Assembly (NCBI GenBank): GCA_900541935.1
Contig: UQLZ01000034.1
Coordinates: 1 to 24,027 of the forward strand
Direction: 5' to 3'
DNA: 24,027 nucleotides
From: an uncultured Prevotellaceae bacterium
GTDB lineage: Bacteria; Bacteroidota; Bacteroidia; Bacteroidales; Muribaculaceae
A program made the translations under genes and the position numbers. Positions 6,812 through 16,312 of this stretch are shown here, piece by piece; within the stretch, counting starts at the first letter, position 1; each line of letters begins with the position of its first letter. A model generated the notes under the pieces. The model searched no databases and had not been told where the DNA came from. It saw only the letters and a list, made by a program, of their open reading frames with translations.

Positions 6812-9256
6812 TTATTTAACAATCAACTTAGCAGTCTTAACGCCATTGTCATTTGTAACTGTAACGAAGTAGATGCCTGCTGTCATACCTTCTGTTGTAA
6901 ACGAAGTCGGACCATCAACTTTTGCAGTCAATACCTTCTGACCATTCAAAGAATAAACATCAACAACAGCATTACCCTCAACATCAACGCTAAACGCTTC
7001 ACCTGCATTTACAGGGTTCGGATAAACATTTGCATTATCAGGAGCAATGATACTGCTTGAAATGCCACCATATAACGGATAGATTGCTTCAAATGACGGA
7101 ACAGATATTGTATATTCCTGACCCTTTTTAGATGCTCCCATATCAAATCTCAAGGCATTGATTGTTATAGGGAAAATCGCTATATTTGAAACATCACACC
7201 AGTCAATCTTCAACTCGTAAGTAGATTCAGCATTTCCTGGAAGAGAAGAACCCGTAAACTCCCAAGCACCAATACGTTCACCAAGTGCATTTTCGGCAGA
7301 CATAGAAATTCTTTTGATAGTAGCATCTCCTGGATTAACCTTTATGCGGACACTTTCAGGAAGTCCCCATATTGTCATGGGCTGGTTTATTGAGATATTT
7401 GCACCACGAGAAACTCCATTTCCTGTATAGTTCAATTTGAAGCCTTTCTCGAACTCTGTTATATTAATACCGGTTCCACCAGTCTGCTTGATAGTAACTT
7501 CTGATGGGAATGTCGGATATATAACAGGCATATTGCCAGCAACTGGATTCTCAACAGTAACATTTACCGAACCTGTGAAATTATCTGAAGCACCAACAAC
7601 CTTTGTTGAACCATTCTGCAAACCAGTAATACAGCCACGGTCAACACGGCAAACTTCTGGATTCTCCACCTGCCAAGTTATAGAATTAGGGTCAACCTTA
7701 TCTACGGTAATACCTATGATTGACTGCATTTCAATTGGCACTGTGTGTAGATTGTCGATCAAATATTTGTCGTAAACCAAAGAAAGCGGTGCAATACTTG
7801 TTTTTACTTTTCGCTTAACCGATATACCCTTATAGGTTGCAGTTATATATCCTTCCGCTACCTTGTCAGTAGCTATAAAGACATTATTATCTGTTATTGT
7901 ACCGATTTGAGGGTCACAAGTCAACTTAACTTCAGCAAGGTCTTTGCTCTTCAAAACACCATATTTATTGAATGCTCTGATAATCGGGCGGAACTGTACT
8001 GAAATTGGAATAACGTACGGACGCTCCATAAATTCAAGTATGGCAATTTCATCATCAACTGGAGCATTGGAGTAAATAAGCATACCATTACCAACGGCAC
8101 GCTCCTTACCGTCACTCGGACTGTTCTTAATATCCTTATTAACAACCATACAAGTAGAACCGCCACCGTCGAGGTTAACGCCTTCGTATGCACCGAGGAA
8201 CTTCAAGCAACTGCCGATAGTATAGATGCTTGCCCCTTGTGAAATATCCGGCTGACGGCCGTCGATAACAACAAAAAACAATTTTTTCTTGTCTTTAGAA
8301 ACACCAATGGCAGTACGCGGATGCTGCGCTTCTTGATCACCAACAGGTTCTCCATCAAGCAAAACGAACTCATTGCTTCCACCAATCTGCTCTCTAAAGT
8401 TTTTCAAGAAACCAGGTTGCTTACGCATATCTGTCTTTAGAAAAACAGTGACATTATCTCCTGCCTTCAATGTCTTAAGATAATCAGAAGCCGGTCCAAC
8501 GCCATAGAGGACAGCAGAATTTTCCGGAATAGGAGAAACGCCTGGGTTATCAAATACAGACTCAACAACACACTCTATATTTTCATTCGCAGAAAAGAAA
8601 AGGTTTCCACTCTTAGGACGAATAATCGCTTTTGTGCCACCAGATGTCTTATGCGTGTATTTACCATAACTGTTTGTGTAAAGAATCATCAAATCCCCCT
8701 TAGTGTCTTCCCACTCAAGGCGTTGAGTATTAACTGTATGGATTCTATGAGATGTTTCGCCACAAGTCAGCGTACCGCGGAAATCAACAACGTCAATATA
8801 CCCGAGACGGTCTTCGGAAAGGATGAAAGAAGCGCGACCGGTAGGGTTAGCGACGCACTCATTCTGGCGGAACTGTCCGCTTCGAGGAATACCGATTTCA
8901 ATTGGGTCAACATACTGCCAAAAGTCACCGTTTGTAGCACCAATCATATCATGACCAGGGCGGTCATTATCGGAATACATCTGCGATGTTGTTCGCGTTG
9001 CAACAGCACTATCTCCAGCAAGGCAAGTTTCGATATCAACGTACGGGTTTGTCATGTCAACCTCCATAACATGCAAGGTTAGCGGACGCTCCGGCAAGTT
9101 ATAGAACGCATAAGTGGTACCCGGTCCAATATTATGCTTGTAAACGATAGTATCAACACCATAATCAACACCCTTAATGTTTATGGTATTCTTCGCAGTG
9201 AAAGTACTTGATACCGATAAAATACCAAGCAGAAGTAGTAATTTAAACGTTTTCAT
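6812..9256 (-). CDS. Phosphodiester glycosidase (NAGPA/DUF2233) family protein with T9SS type A sorting domain
   Basis: An 814-residue secreted protein. Residues 1-21 are a signal peptide. The central part is a phosphodiester glycosidase (NAGPA, also called DUF2233) domain, spanning about 100-375. It shows the family motifs GATNGDFW (106-113), RTAIG (314-318), VIDGR (330-334) and NLDGGGST (361-368). A bacterial Ig-like (BIG2) stretch follows at about 480-570, then a beta-rich region that may bind carbohydrate. The last 72 residues (743-814), starting NVYPNPVNAGE, form a T9SS type A sorting domain, so the protein should cross the outer membrane and be anchored or released at the surface. Relatives cleave GlcNAc-1-phosphodiester or related bonds, but the substrate here is unknown. 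It lies directly downstream of the T9SS operon but has a separate terminator and probably its own promoter. Confidence 0.9.
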   Translation of the reverse strand: MKTFKLLLLLGILSVSSTFTAKNTINIKGVDYGVDTIVYKHNIGPGTTYAFYNLPERPLTLHVMEVDMTNPYVDIETCLAGDSAVATRTTSQMYSDNDRPGHDMIGATNGDFWQYVDPIEIGIPRSGQFRQNECVANPTGRASFILSEDRLGYIDVVDFRGTLTCGETSHRIHTVNTQRLEWEDTKGDLMILYTNSYGKYTHKTSGGTKAIIRPKSGNLFFSANENIECVVESVFDNPGVSPIPENSAVLYGVGPASDYLKTLKAGDNVTVFLKTDMRKQPGFLKNFREQIGGSNEFVLLDGEPVGDQEAQHPRTAIGVSKDKKKLFFVVIDGRQPDISQGASIYTIGSCLKFLGAYEGVNLDGGGSTCMVVNKDIKNSPSDGKERAVGNGMLIYSNAPVDDEIAILEFMERPYVIPISVQFRPIIRAFNKYGVLKSKDLAEVKLTCDPQIGTITDNNVFIATDKVAEGYITATYKGISVKRKVKTSIAPLSLVYDKYLIDNLHTVPIEMQSIIGITVDKVDPNSITWQVENPEVCRVDRGCITGLQNGSTKVVGASDNFTGSVNVTVENPVAGNMPVIYPTFPSEVTIKQTGGTGINITEFEKGFKLNYTGNGVSRGANISINQPMTIWGLPESVRIKVNPGDATIKRISMSAENALGERIGAWEFTGSSLPGNAESTYELKIDWCDVSNIAIFPITINALRFDMGASKKGQEYTISVPSFEAIYPLYGGISSSIIAPDNANVYPNPVNAGEAFSVDVEGNAVVDVYSLNGQKVLTAKVDGPTSFTTEGMTAGIYFVTVTNDNGVKTAKLIVK

Positions 9257-9287
9257 TATTATTGGTTTTAATAGTTGTAAACTAATT

Positions 9288-9295
9288 CAAAATTA
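9288..9295 (-). promoter_or_regulatory. Possible -7 element for the sorting-domain protein gene
   Basis: TAATTTTG on the minus strand fits TAnnTTTG and would give a leader of about 25 nt. No TTG is found at the expected -33 position, so this is tentative. A short inverted repeat (AGAGTT/AACTCT) lies just upstream, near 9318-9332. Confidence 0.35.
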
Positions 9296-9352
9296 TAAAT
9301 AATATCGCTTTATATAGAGAGTTTAAAACTCTTTAACAGTTTAATTTTATGT

Positions 9353-9395
9353 AAAAAAAGACGGACTACAATAGAATTAACCATCATAATCCGTC
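9353..9395 (-). terminator. Terminator of the T9SS operon
   Basis: On the minus strand GACGGATTA (9387-9395) pairs with TAGTCCGTC (9360-9368), with one G-U pair, and is followed by seven Ts (9353-9359). It sits 16 nt past the gldN stop, separating the secretion operon from the cargo-like gene downstream. Confidence 0.8.
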
Positions 9396-9411
9396 AAATT
9401 ACCAATACTGT

Positions 9412-10581
9412 TTATCTTGTTCTTCTTACTGAGCGGACGGCTCCAGAATTTGACTTTTTGCCTACTGAAGATTTCTTAGCCTTAGACTTCTTCTTTTTAG
9501 ACTTCTGCTCCTTCTTTGCCTTATCTTCAGAGCGCTTCGAAGAGCGTTTGTTTCTGACAGACTTCTTTGCCGGCTCTTCTTCCTCTTCAACAACGGCATC
9601 TGTATCTGCATCTCCGTCACGTTCCTTTATAACGATATCATCCGATTTGCCTTCAGCCCTCAAGCGTGCATCTTCCTCGGCTGCTGCCTTGGCTTCCATC
9701 TCCTCACGCGTAGGCACCCACAATCCCTTGTCGAATTTCTTCAAGCGATTCTCAATGCTGTCCTGAGCCTGCTTATAATCGTCTGGATCAGGGAACATCT
9801 GCATCAATGAGCGGTTACGCAAATTTCGAGTCTTATAAATTTCGCCCTTATACATTCCCAACTGAAAAAAATCATCAAAGGTATATTTAGGAAGGTTATT
9901 ATCGTCATCAACAAAGATGCTTTGCTGAGTCAAATAAGGTCTCAACTCTGAAAGTTTGATCCAAAACATCGGATACTTGATTGGCTCACCGCCAAAGTCA
10001 TCAGAGCGATGAAGAACCGGGCAGATAGCCTCAACCTTTGTTTCGGTCTTATTGACATTACTATTGAAAACCCAGCGCTCTATGATATAATAACTGAGAA
10101 CTTCATTTGAAGGAACGTCACTCTCCTCAACAATATATTTCGGATTCTTTTCAGTACTGCCCTTTGCTGGTTTGTAAAGAATTTGAAAGCGGTCAAGCGT
10201 TTCACCAACCTTGATTTTGTACTTGTCAGTAAAAACCTCCCTGCCGTCAAGATACTCGTAAGCAGAAACCTTACCACTAGTCAGCAATTTCATTATAATG
10301 CGGAAAAGGCTCTCCTGATTTTCTGTCGGCTCTTCAGGATAGTATAAAGTCATATTCTCAATCTTATTCAAATCAAGTTGACGATATATAACTTTCATCC
10401 ACATCAGGTTAGCATCCGATTCTGGAGTCTCTTCGTAAAATTCCTTCATTCGGAAAGTAACGCCTGGTGTATTATCCTCAGACTTCTCTTTCTTATCTTT
10501 TTTTCTAACAACCTGCGAAAAAGCCGGGACTGACACCCCAACAATCAGCAAAGCCGCCAAGATACTTTTTATATTTTTCAT
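9412..10581 (-). CDS. gldN: T9SS ring protein GldN/PorN
   Basis: A 389-residue periplasmic component of the type IX secretion system. PorN/GldN joins the lipoprotein PorK/GldK in a ring beneath the outer membrane that meets the GldLM motor. A signal peptide (1-22, ending PAFSQ) is followed by the conserved GldN core to about residue 290, including MWMKVIYRQLDL (60-71), YYIIERWVFN (164-173) and FWIKLSELRPYL (206-217). Residues 295-389 form a low-complexity tail, first acidic (VVEEEEEP) and then very rich in Lys, Arg and Ser. The tail makes the protein longer than PorN of Porphyromonas gingivalis (about 360). It is last in the operon, 27 nt after gldM. Confidence 0.92.
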   Translation of the reverse strand: MKNIKSILAALLIVGVSVPAFSQVVRKKDKKEKSEDNTPGVTFRMKEFYEETPESDANLMWMKVIYRQLDLNKIENMTLYYPEEPTENQESLFRIIMKLLTSGKVSAYEYLDGREVFTDKYKIKVGETLDRFQILYKPAKGSTEKNPKYIVEESDVPSNEVLSYYIIERWVFNSNVNKTETKVEAICPVLHRSDDFGGEPIKYPMFWIKLSELRPYLTQQSIFVDDDNNLPKYTFDDFFQLGMYKGEIYKTRNLRNRSLMQMFPDPDDYKQAQDSIENRLKKFDKGLWVPTREEMEAKAAAEEDARLRAEGKSDDIVIKERDGDADTDAVVEEEEEPAKKSVRNKRSSKRSEDKAKKEQKSKKKKSKAKKSSVGKKSNSGAVRSVRRTR

Positions 10582-10608
10582 ATATTGTGGTATGTTTTAC
10601 TTTGTCAA

Positions 10609-12177
10609 TTAGTTTATAATAACCTCCATCGGAGCCAAGTCTCTGGTAATACCATCAGGACCGATAGCCTTCACACGAGAGATAAAGAATCTCTTTCCGC
10701 GAGACAATCGCTGGAAACTCTGCTTCTGACGGCTTGAGAATTTAGCGCCATCTGAATTTTCAGGGATTGCATTACCCATAGAGTCGAAAACAACAGTCTG
10801 GAATGACAAAACCTTATACTGAACATTCAACAAGTCATCATCGATAGCAGCCTCAATGCCCGACGTTGCAAGCAATAGAGTTTTAGAGAATGGTTTGGAG
10901 CCCTTATACCTCAAGTCATTGCCCTTACCGTCTTTATATGCGATATATGGCATTGGGTCTGGCAACTTGCGTACACGGAACTGCGTTGTTGCAACAGTCT
11001 GAGACCTGCCGTCCATAGTGGCATTGACAGTAATAACGCACTCGTCGCCAACTTTTGCAGGACGGGCAATCCAAGAATCGCCAGATCGTGTCAGCGAACC
11101 ATTGGTCATCTGCGCGTTAATGGCATTTTGAGGAACTCCCGGCACTGATATACTTATAGGGTTCTCAATACCAGCATAAAGAACGTTCATCATCGTTGCT
11201 GATACCGTTGCCATCGGCTCAATAACCGTATAATCAGAATTAAAGTCATAGCGTGATGTTGTTCCATCACCTTTAACGACCTCAAGATAGCCTTTATAAT
11301 CAAACTTGCCCGTTCTGCCTGTAGCCACCTCATAAGTGTGATTTTCACCTGCCAACTTGTTACCATTGATATAGATAACGGGGCGTTGTGTTGTATCAAC
11401 AGCAGCCAGAACAATATTTGCAGAGTACTTGCCGCCCCTCATCACCAAGCGTGAATTTGGAATAACGAAAGCCTCCAACTGGTTTACCCTTACGTCGCCT
11501 GCATCAACATTATTAAGCAACGCATTCAACGCCTCTCCTTCAGCGAAGAGGATATCGTTTTGAATCTTTGTCAACAACGTTACCGCTGCAACAACAGGCA
11601 TATTCTCGAACAAACTAACCTCCCAAGGAACTTTGACGTTTTTGCCGTCCTTCATTGCCATTGCCTCTGTTGACAAAGCCTTAGCAATAGTCTGCTGCTT
11701 AAGGGTATCACCAACAAACTGAGAAATATACTTTGCGTAATTTCCCAATTTTTCCTTGAGAATTTCGCCATTACGATATGTTATCATAATTTTAGAAGAA
11801 GACTCAAGATTATCTTGCTGGATAATATTTTCAACATCCGCCTCTTCACCGTCAACATCTTTAACAATAGCCAGTTTCAAAGAGTCAACATAGGCATAAA
11901 GTTTCATTGTTGTTAGCCTTACATTAGTCGCCCTCTCATACCAGACGCGTCCCTTCTGCGGATTTTTCTTTGTAAATTCTTCCAGTTTCTGATAAAGGGC
12001 GCTATTTCTATCACTGACGTTCCTGTTTGTGCGAACCAAACCGCTTTCCACAAGGGTAAAGCCGTTTAGAACGTCACTCGACACGTTCAACGCCAGCATA
12101 GCCGTCAAGACGATATACATCAAGTTTATCATCTTCTGACGGGGGGACATTCTTGTTACGTTTCCGTTTGAACCCAT
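10609..12177 (-). CDS. gldM: T9SS motor protein GldM/PorM
   Basis: A 522-residue inner-membrane protein with one N-terminal transmembrane helix (about 16-36, MINLMYIVLTAMLALNVSSD) and a long periplasmic part. In the known system the GldM dimer pairs with the GldL pentamer and carries proton-driven rotation or torque to the GldKN ring. The NSDVLNGF-like segment after the helix (SSDVLNGFTLVESGL) and the C-terminal beta domains (about 215-522) match the family, and the length is typical. A clear AAAGGAG site lies next to the gldL stop codon, 13 nt before the ATG, a stronger ribosome binding site than elsewhere in the Bacteroidales part. Confidence 0.95.
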   Translation of the reverse strand: MGSNGNVTRMSPRQKMINLMYIVLTAMLALNVSSDVLNGFTLVESGLVRTNRNVSDRNSALYQKLEEFTKKNPQKGRVWYERATNVRLTTMKLYAYVDSLKLAIVKDVDGEEADVENIIQQDNLESSSKIMITYRNGEILKEKLGNYAKYISQFVGDTLKQQTIAKALSTEAMAMKDGKNVKVPWEVSLFENMPVVAAVTLLTKIQNDILFAEGEALNALLNNVDAGDVRVNQLEAFVIPNSRLVMRGGKYSANIVLAAVDTTQRPVIYINGNKLAGENHTYEVATGRTGKFDYKGYLEVVKGDGTTSRYDFNSDYTVIEPMATVSATMMNVLYAGIENPISISVPGVPQNAINAQMTNGSLTRSGDSWIARPAKVGDECVITVNATMDGRSQTVATTQFRVRKLPDPMPYIAYKDGKGNDLRYKGSKPFSKTLLLATSGIEAAIDDDLLNVQYKVLSFQTVVFDSMGNAIPENSDGAKFSSRQKQSFQRLSRGKRFFISRVKAIGPDGITRDLAPMEVIIN

Positions 12178-12190
12178 TTTCTACGCTCCT

Positions 12191-13108
12191 TTAATTCTCA
12201 CTTTTATTTTCTTCACTTGATTTCTCCTTCTCTGCAGGCTTGCTCGGCGCAAGGTCTTCTGGAGAAACCATCGGACGGTACATATTGATAGTCATTGCAG
12301 TTATCATCTTCTCATATACAGAATTCAACTGCTTCATATACTGCGCCATCTTCTGAGTTTCCTCACAATAGCGGTTGCTTTCTGATGCAGATTGCTCGTA
12401 CATTCTGCTGATATCCTTCAAACCGGTATTTACCTTGTCAATATTGTCAAGTTGAGAAGAAATGCTCTTTAATTGAATTTCATAGATTGTGTTCAAACCG
12501 GCAATATTTCTGTTCAGACTTGTCATCTGCTCAACATAGCCTGTTGAACTTTGAGTGATATTTTCAGAATTGTCAGTGATTGCACGGTAACTGTCGAGAA
12601 GAACGGTAGAAACCTTATTCAACGCCTCTGTTGTCTGTCTCAACTGCTCCATTTGCTCTGTAATTGCTGCAACTTGCTGAACATATCTGTCGTTAACACT
12701 CATAACGCCATCGCCTCCTACTGCAAAATTTCCAGTAGCACCGGCCTGAGCAGTTGCCACGCCTGCAACGGATGCACCGCCAGCAGCAGAACCGCCACCA
12801 ATAACAACAGAACCACCTTCAAAATCCGGACGGTCCTCAGGATTATTGGTTGCAAGAACAGGGAAAACCTCTTCCCAATGATATTCTTTTGGAGGACGGT
12901 CAAAAGCCGTCAAAACAAACATCAATACCTCGGTACCCATACCGATTGACAAAAGTGCATTGCCACCCGGCAAGTGCAATATCTTGAACAGTGCTCCCCA
13001 GATAACGACTGCCGCACCTATACTATATGCGAAATTGAAAAATCTCTGTCCCTTTTCTCCTGAAAGAAAAGCCTCTACACTGTTTTTATATTTTTTTATC
13101 TTACCCAT
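12191..13108 (-). CDS. gldL: T9SS motor protein GldL/PorL
   Basis: A 305-residue inner-membrane protein. It has two transmembrane helices, about 23-42 and 48-69. The conserved KILHLPGG turn lies between them, and an acidic residue (E60, in GMGTEVLMF) sits in the second helix. That glutamate corresponds in position to the one thought to carry protons in GldL. The cytoplasmic part starts with a Gly/Ala-rich linker (about 98-135) and continues as a coiled coil (about 140-265). The tail is Lys/Glu-rich. It forms the motor with GldM, whose start follows after 13 nt. Confidence 0.95.
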   Translation of the reverse strand: MGKIKKYKNSVEAFLSGEKGQRFFNFAYSIGAAVVIWGALFKILHLPGGNALLSIGMGTEVLMFVLTAFDRPPKEYHWEEVFPVLATNNPEDRPDFEGGSVVIGGGSAAGGASVAGVATAQAGATGNFAVGGDGVMSVNDRYVQQVAAITEQMEQLRQTTEALNKVSTVLLDSYRAITDNSENITQSSTGYVEQMTSLNRNIAGLNTIYEIQLKSISSQLDNIDKVNTGLKDISRMYEQSASESNRYCEETQKMAQYMKQLNSVYEKMITAMTINMYRPMVSPEDLAPSKPAEKEKSSEENKSEN

Positions 13109-13137
13109 TTTCCAAATGTTTTATCATTAGTACCAAA

Positions 13138-14565
13138 TTACTTGCGACCTTTTGCAAAGCCCACTTGCGTTCTAACGCAACGGAAACCGATATATGAGCG
13201 CTGCTCATTCTGATATTCCCACATTCTCAAGTCTGCTCTGACATTATGTGCGATATCCTTCCATGAACCGCCTCTAACAATTTTGCGAGTTGCCTTGTAA
13301 GGATCTTCCTTAGCAGCATTGTAACGGTATTCTGGGTTGATGTCGTTAGTCAATCTGTCGATACTTTCAGTATATGCGGTAGAAGTCCATTCGCTGACGT
13401 TACCAGCCATATCATAAAGTCCGAAATCATTAGGATCGTATGTTCCCACCTTTGAAGTTATGAGATTACCATCCTTGATATAGTTTCCGTCACCAGGTTT
13501 TAGATTAGCATAGAAACAGCCAGAATCAGAGATAGGGAAATCACCTTCCCACGGATATTTGTTCTTGTCGTTACCAACGCGAGCGGCAAACTCCCATTCT
13601 GCCTCAGTAGGCAAGCGGTATGGTTCAATATACACTCCCTGTTTTCCTAAAGACCTACGCAAATAGTCTGTACGCCAGTTAGCAAATGCGCTTGCCTGCT
13701 CCCAACTTACACCAACAACAGGATAGTCGCTGTAACCAGGATGAGCAAAGTACATTCTTGTATAAGGCTCATTATATGCGTTTTCAAAATCATTAATCCA
13801 CGCAGTTGTATCTGGATAAACATTAACAATATATGTATTAAGGAAATCATAGTTACCAGTAAGGTTTCTCGTAATTGTTTCCCTGATAATTTCGCCATTA
13901 TCGTTAATGTAAGCAGTATCTTTAGAAATCAACGGCATCTCATCAACAACAGGTATGTCGGTATTATAGACACGACGAGCCGGGTCAAGGCGATTCTTAC
14001 GCTTTGCCGCTTCTGTAAGATTATAGATTTCGTATCTGTAATTCATCTGAGTTGGGTCGAGTTCCCAAACTCCATTGATAGGATTATAGCGGTAAACGCT
14101 GGCGATGGCTCTCTGCTCATCCTCTGTCGGGTTTCTCCAAGGGATAGGCTTCTTCCAGTTCAGGTAGGGAGTAATAGGGTTTCCTTCCTTATCTTCTTCA
14201 ATCTTATACTCTTCATCGCCACCGTATGCTGGGTCTGCAAGACGCTCTCTGATGATAGAGTCTCTAACCCAGAAAACGAACTGCTTGTATTTAGCATTCG
14301 TAATTTCGGTTTCATCCATCCAAAATGATTCTACCGACATTCCATTAGGATTTGCCTTTATATTCCACGTGCTGTCATCCTCGTTTGGTCCCATTTTCAT
14401 AGAGCCACGGTCAACCAACACCATTCCGTAAGGCGTTGGTTCCCCAAGTGCAGTACCTCGAATACCAGTCACTTCACCACCGCCGTCGCCAGCCGATGAT
14501 TTCGAAGAAAAAGCACACGAAGTTGCAACTAATCCTAAAGCGATATAAAAAATTACTTTCTTCAT
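13138..14565 (-). CDS. gldK: T9SS lipoprotein GldK/PorK
   Basis: A 475-residue lipoprotein with a signal peptide ending ATSC (lipid-modified C17). It has a formylglycine-generating-enzyme (SUMF1/FGE) fold from about residue 40. The markers are the early MVLVDRGSMKMGPNEDD segment, ESFWMDETEITNAKYKQFVF, RLPTEAEWEFAAR, the GLYDMAGNVSEW motif and the closing RGGSW...GFRCVR. In this family the fold is structural rather than a known sulfatase activator. The protein forms the outer-membrane-anchored ring with GldN. It lies 4 nt after porP and 29 nt before gldL. Confidence 0.95.
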   Translation of the reverse strand: MKKVIFYIALGLVATSCAFSSKSSAGDGGGEVTGIRGTALGEPTPYGMVLVDRGSMKMGPNEDDSTWNIKANPNGMSVESFWMDETEITNAKYKQFVFWVRDSIIRERLADPAYGGDEEYKIEEDKEGNPITPYLNWKKPIPWRNPTEDEQRAIASVYRYNPINGVWELDPTQMNYRYEIYNLTEAAKRKNRLDPARRVYNTDIPVVDEMPLISKDTAYINDNGEIIRETITRNLTGNYDFLNTYIVNVYPDTTAWINDFENAYNEPYTRMYFAHPGYSDYPVVGVSWEQASAFANWRTDYLRRSLGKQGVYIEPYRLPTEAEWEFAARVGNDKNKYPWEGDFPISDSGCFYANLKPGDGNYIKDGNLITSKVGTYDPNDFGLYDMAGNVSEWTSTAYTESIDRLTNDINPEYRYNAAKEDPYKATRKIVRGGSWKDIAHNVRADLRMWEYQNEQRSYIGFRCVRTQVGFAKGRK

Positions 14566-14569
14566 ATTC

Positions 14570-15559
14570 TTACATTAAGCGAATACTCTTATGTTTGTTT
14601 TTATTCTTATCATTCATATTCAATTTTACGTTATAGCCAATAAAAACCTCATGGCTACCACTGCTTGCCTTTGAAATGGCAGATGTCGGATAATCGTAAC
14701 TGTATCCAACAAAGAAATTTTTAAATTCAGCCGCTACCTGCACCGAAACAGCATCCTTGTATCGGTATGCAATACCTCCAGACAAGAATTTGTTATATCT
14801 AACGCGAGCCGTAACTTCCGGCTGCACTGTTTTGAAATCCGTTCGAACCAAAACAGACGGCTGTATTTCAAATAACGTATTTCTTATCGGAATATTGCCA
14901 CCTCCCATAAAATAAAACATTCTGCCAGCCTGTGATTCATACATATTCTCCTCTGTTCCCTCCTCCGTATTCAGAGTTACAGTAGGTTCCATAATATGAG
15001 TTGCTGACAAACCTGCCCAAAACCACTTGTGGGTATAAAACAAGCCAAGATTCATATCAAATGCCGTTCCGTGCAAATCGGTTGTGGGAATTGCATCATC
15101 ATTTTCCTCATGGGCATCATCTCCAGAAGGGATATGAACCTCCGTTCCCTTGAATTTCTGGTCAAACATTCCAACCTGAACTCCAATACCCAATTCTCCT
15201 CCGAAAAGTTTCTGCTTATACGCAACCTGCGCTCCAGCAACAAGGTTGGAAAAAAGTCCGATACTCTCCTGTTGGAAAATGACACCTACTCCTATCCTCT
15301 TTTTAAGAATCTTAACAGGCATATCAGCACCTGCAAGAAACGACCTCGGAGCATTGGGAATGCCTACCCACTGCATTCTCATTCCTCCCATAATGTGAAT
15401 AAAGTCTGTTCGCCCTATCGCCGCCGGATTATAATAAGAGGGCATTGCCCAATACTGCGTTAACTGCGTATCCGTCTGTCCTTTAACACAAAAAGGGGAA
15501 AATGTTGTTATAAGTACAACAATTGCAGAAATTATCGATATTTTACTTTTTCTTTCCAA
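14570..15559 (-). CDS. porP: PorP/SprF family type IX secretion outer-membrane protein
   Basis: A 329-residue outer-membrane beta-barrel protein. A signal peptide (about 1-28, ending VKGQ) is followed by the family's opening motif, TQYWAMPSYYNPAAIGRTD. The rest shows the alternating pattern of a barrel. PorP is part of the conserved porPKLMN set, and SprF relatives help to export particular T9SS substrates. It starts 3 nt after porT and ends 4 nt before gldK, which supports a single transcript. Confidence 0.93.
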   Translation of the reverse strand: MERKSKISIISAIVVLITTFSPFCVKGQTDTQLTQYWAMPSYYNPAAIGRTDFIHIMGGMRMQWVGIPNAPRSFLAGADMPVKILKKRIGVGVIFQQESIGLFSNLVAGAQVAYKQKLFGGELGIGVQVGMFDQKFKGTEVHIPSGDDAHEENDDAIPTTDLHGTAFDMNLGLFYTHKWFWAGLSATHIMEPTVTLNTEEGTEENMYESQAGRMFYFMGGGNIPIRNTLFEIQPSVLVRTDFKTVQPEVTARVRYNKFLSGGIAYRYKDAVSVQVAAEFKNFFVGYSYDYPTSAISKASSGSHEVFIGYNVKLNMNDKNKNKHKSIRLM

Positions 15560-15562
15560 AAC

Positions 15563-16282
15563 CTACTCAAAATAAAATGTAAACACAACCATATTAGAAA
15601 CAGCCTTATCAAGGGAATTGGTATATTTCAGTTTATCGGGGTCATCAGCCAAATCAGGTCTGTCCTTTTTCAACAGGTTTTTAAGACCAAAACAAAACTT
15701 AACCTCAGGAATAAACTTGAAAAACGGAATATACACATCCAAGCCAAGACCTATCGTTGCATAGAAATCGGTATTGCTCAACTGAAGCAATTCCCCGTCC
15801 TTCTTTTTAGACACATCAAAAGTGGCCATAACACCAGCAGTCACGTAAGGGCGAAGGTTATGGTACCTCAACGCGGAAACCTTTAGGTCTATAGGAATAA
15901 CTACACTGCTGTTTTTAATGTTTTGTTTTTCAATCGTACCGTTTGTAGCATCTTTGAAAGTAACGGTTTTGCTTCCGAAATACATTCCCGGAGACAGTCG
16001 CAGATTAAAATGATTAGCAAGACGCAAATCTCCAAGGATATTAACACAAAATCCTGGCTGAAGGCCGGATACATCTGCAAACCAAGCCTCTCCCTTATCG
16101 TTCACATAGCCATTATGCGTTAGCCACAAGTTCTGATTATGGAAACCAACAGAAAATCCGTAGTGGATACGCTTCATATCTGTATATGGCAGGTTTAGAA
16201 TCTTGTCATTATCCTGGGCAGATACTATCGGAGACAGCATCAAAGAAACAATACCTATTATATATATGAGATACTTTTTCAT
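15563..16282 (-). CDS. porT: T9SS outer-membrane protein PorT/SprT
   Basis: A 239-residue outer-membrane barrel protein required for type IX secretion in P. gingivalis and Flavobacterium johnsoniae. A signal peptide (1-22, ending VSAQ) precedes NLPYTDMKRIHYGFSVGFHN, which matches the NLP-D-K-HFGF opening of PorT. The C-terminus, MVVFTFYFE, ends in an aromatic beta-signal. It is the first gene of the operon, 3 nt before porP. In P. gingivalis porT lies apart from porPKLMN, so this arrangement is worth noting. A generic PorT-like barrel remains possible. Confidence 0.85.
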   Translation of the reverse strand: MKKYLIYIIGIVSLMLSPIVSAQDNDKILNLPYTDMKRIHYGFSVGFHNQNLWLTHNGYVNDKGEAWFADVSGLQPGFCVNILGDLRLANHFNLRLSPGMYFGSKTVTFKDATNGTIEKQNIKNSSVVIPIDLKVSALRYHNLRPYVTAGVMATFDVSKKKDGELLQLSNTDFYATIGLGLDVYIPFFKFIPEVKFCFGLKNLLKKDRPDLADDPDKLKYTNSLDKAVSNMVVFTFYFE

Positions 16283-16312
16283 ATTACTACTAACGTAAAA
16301 ATTGCCTCATTA

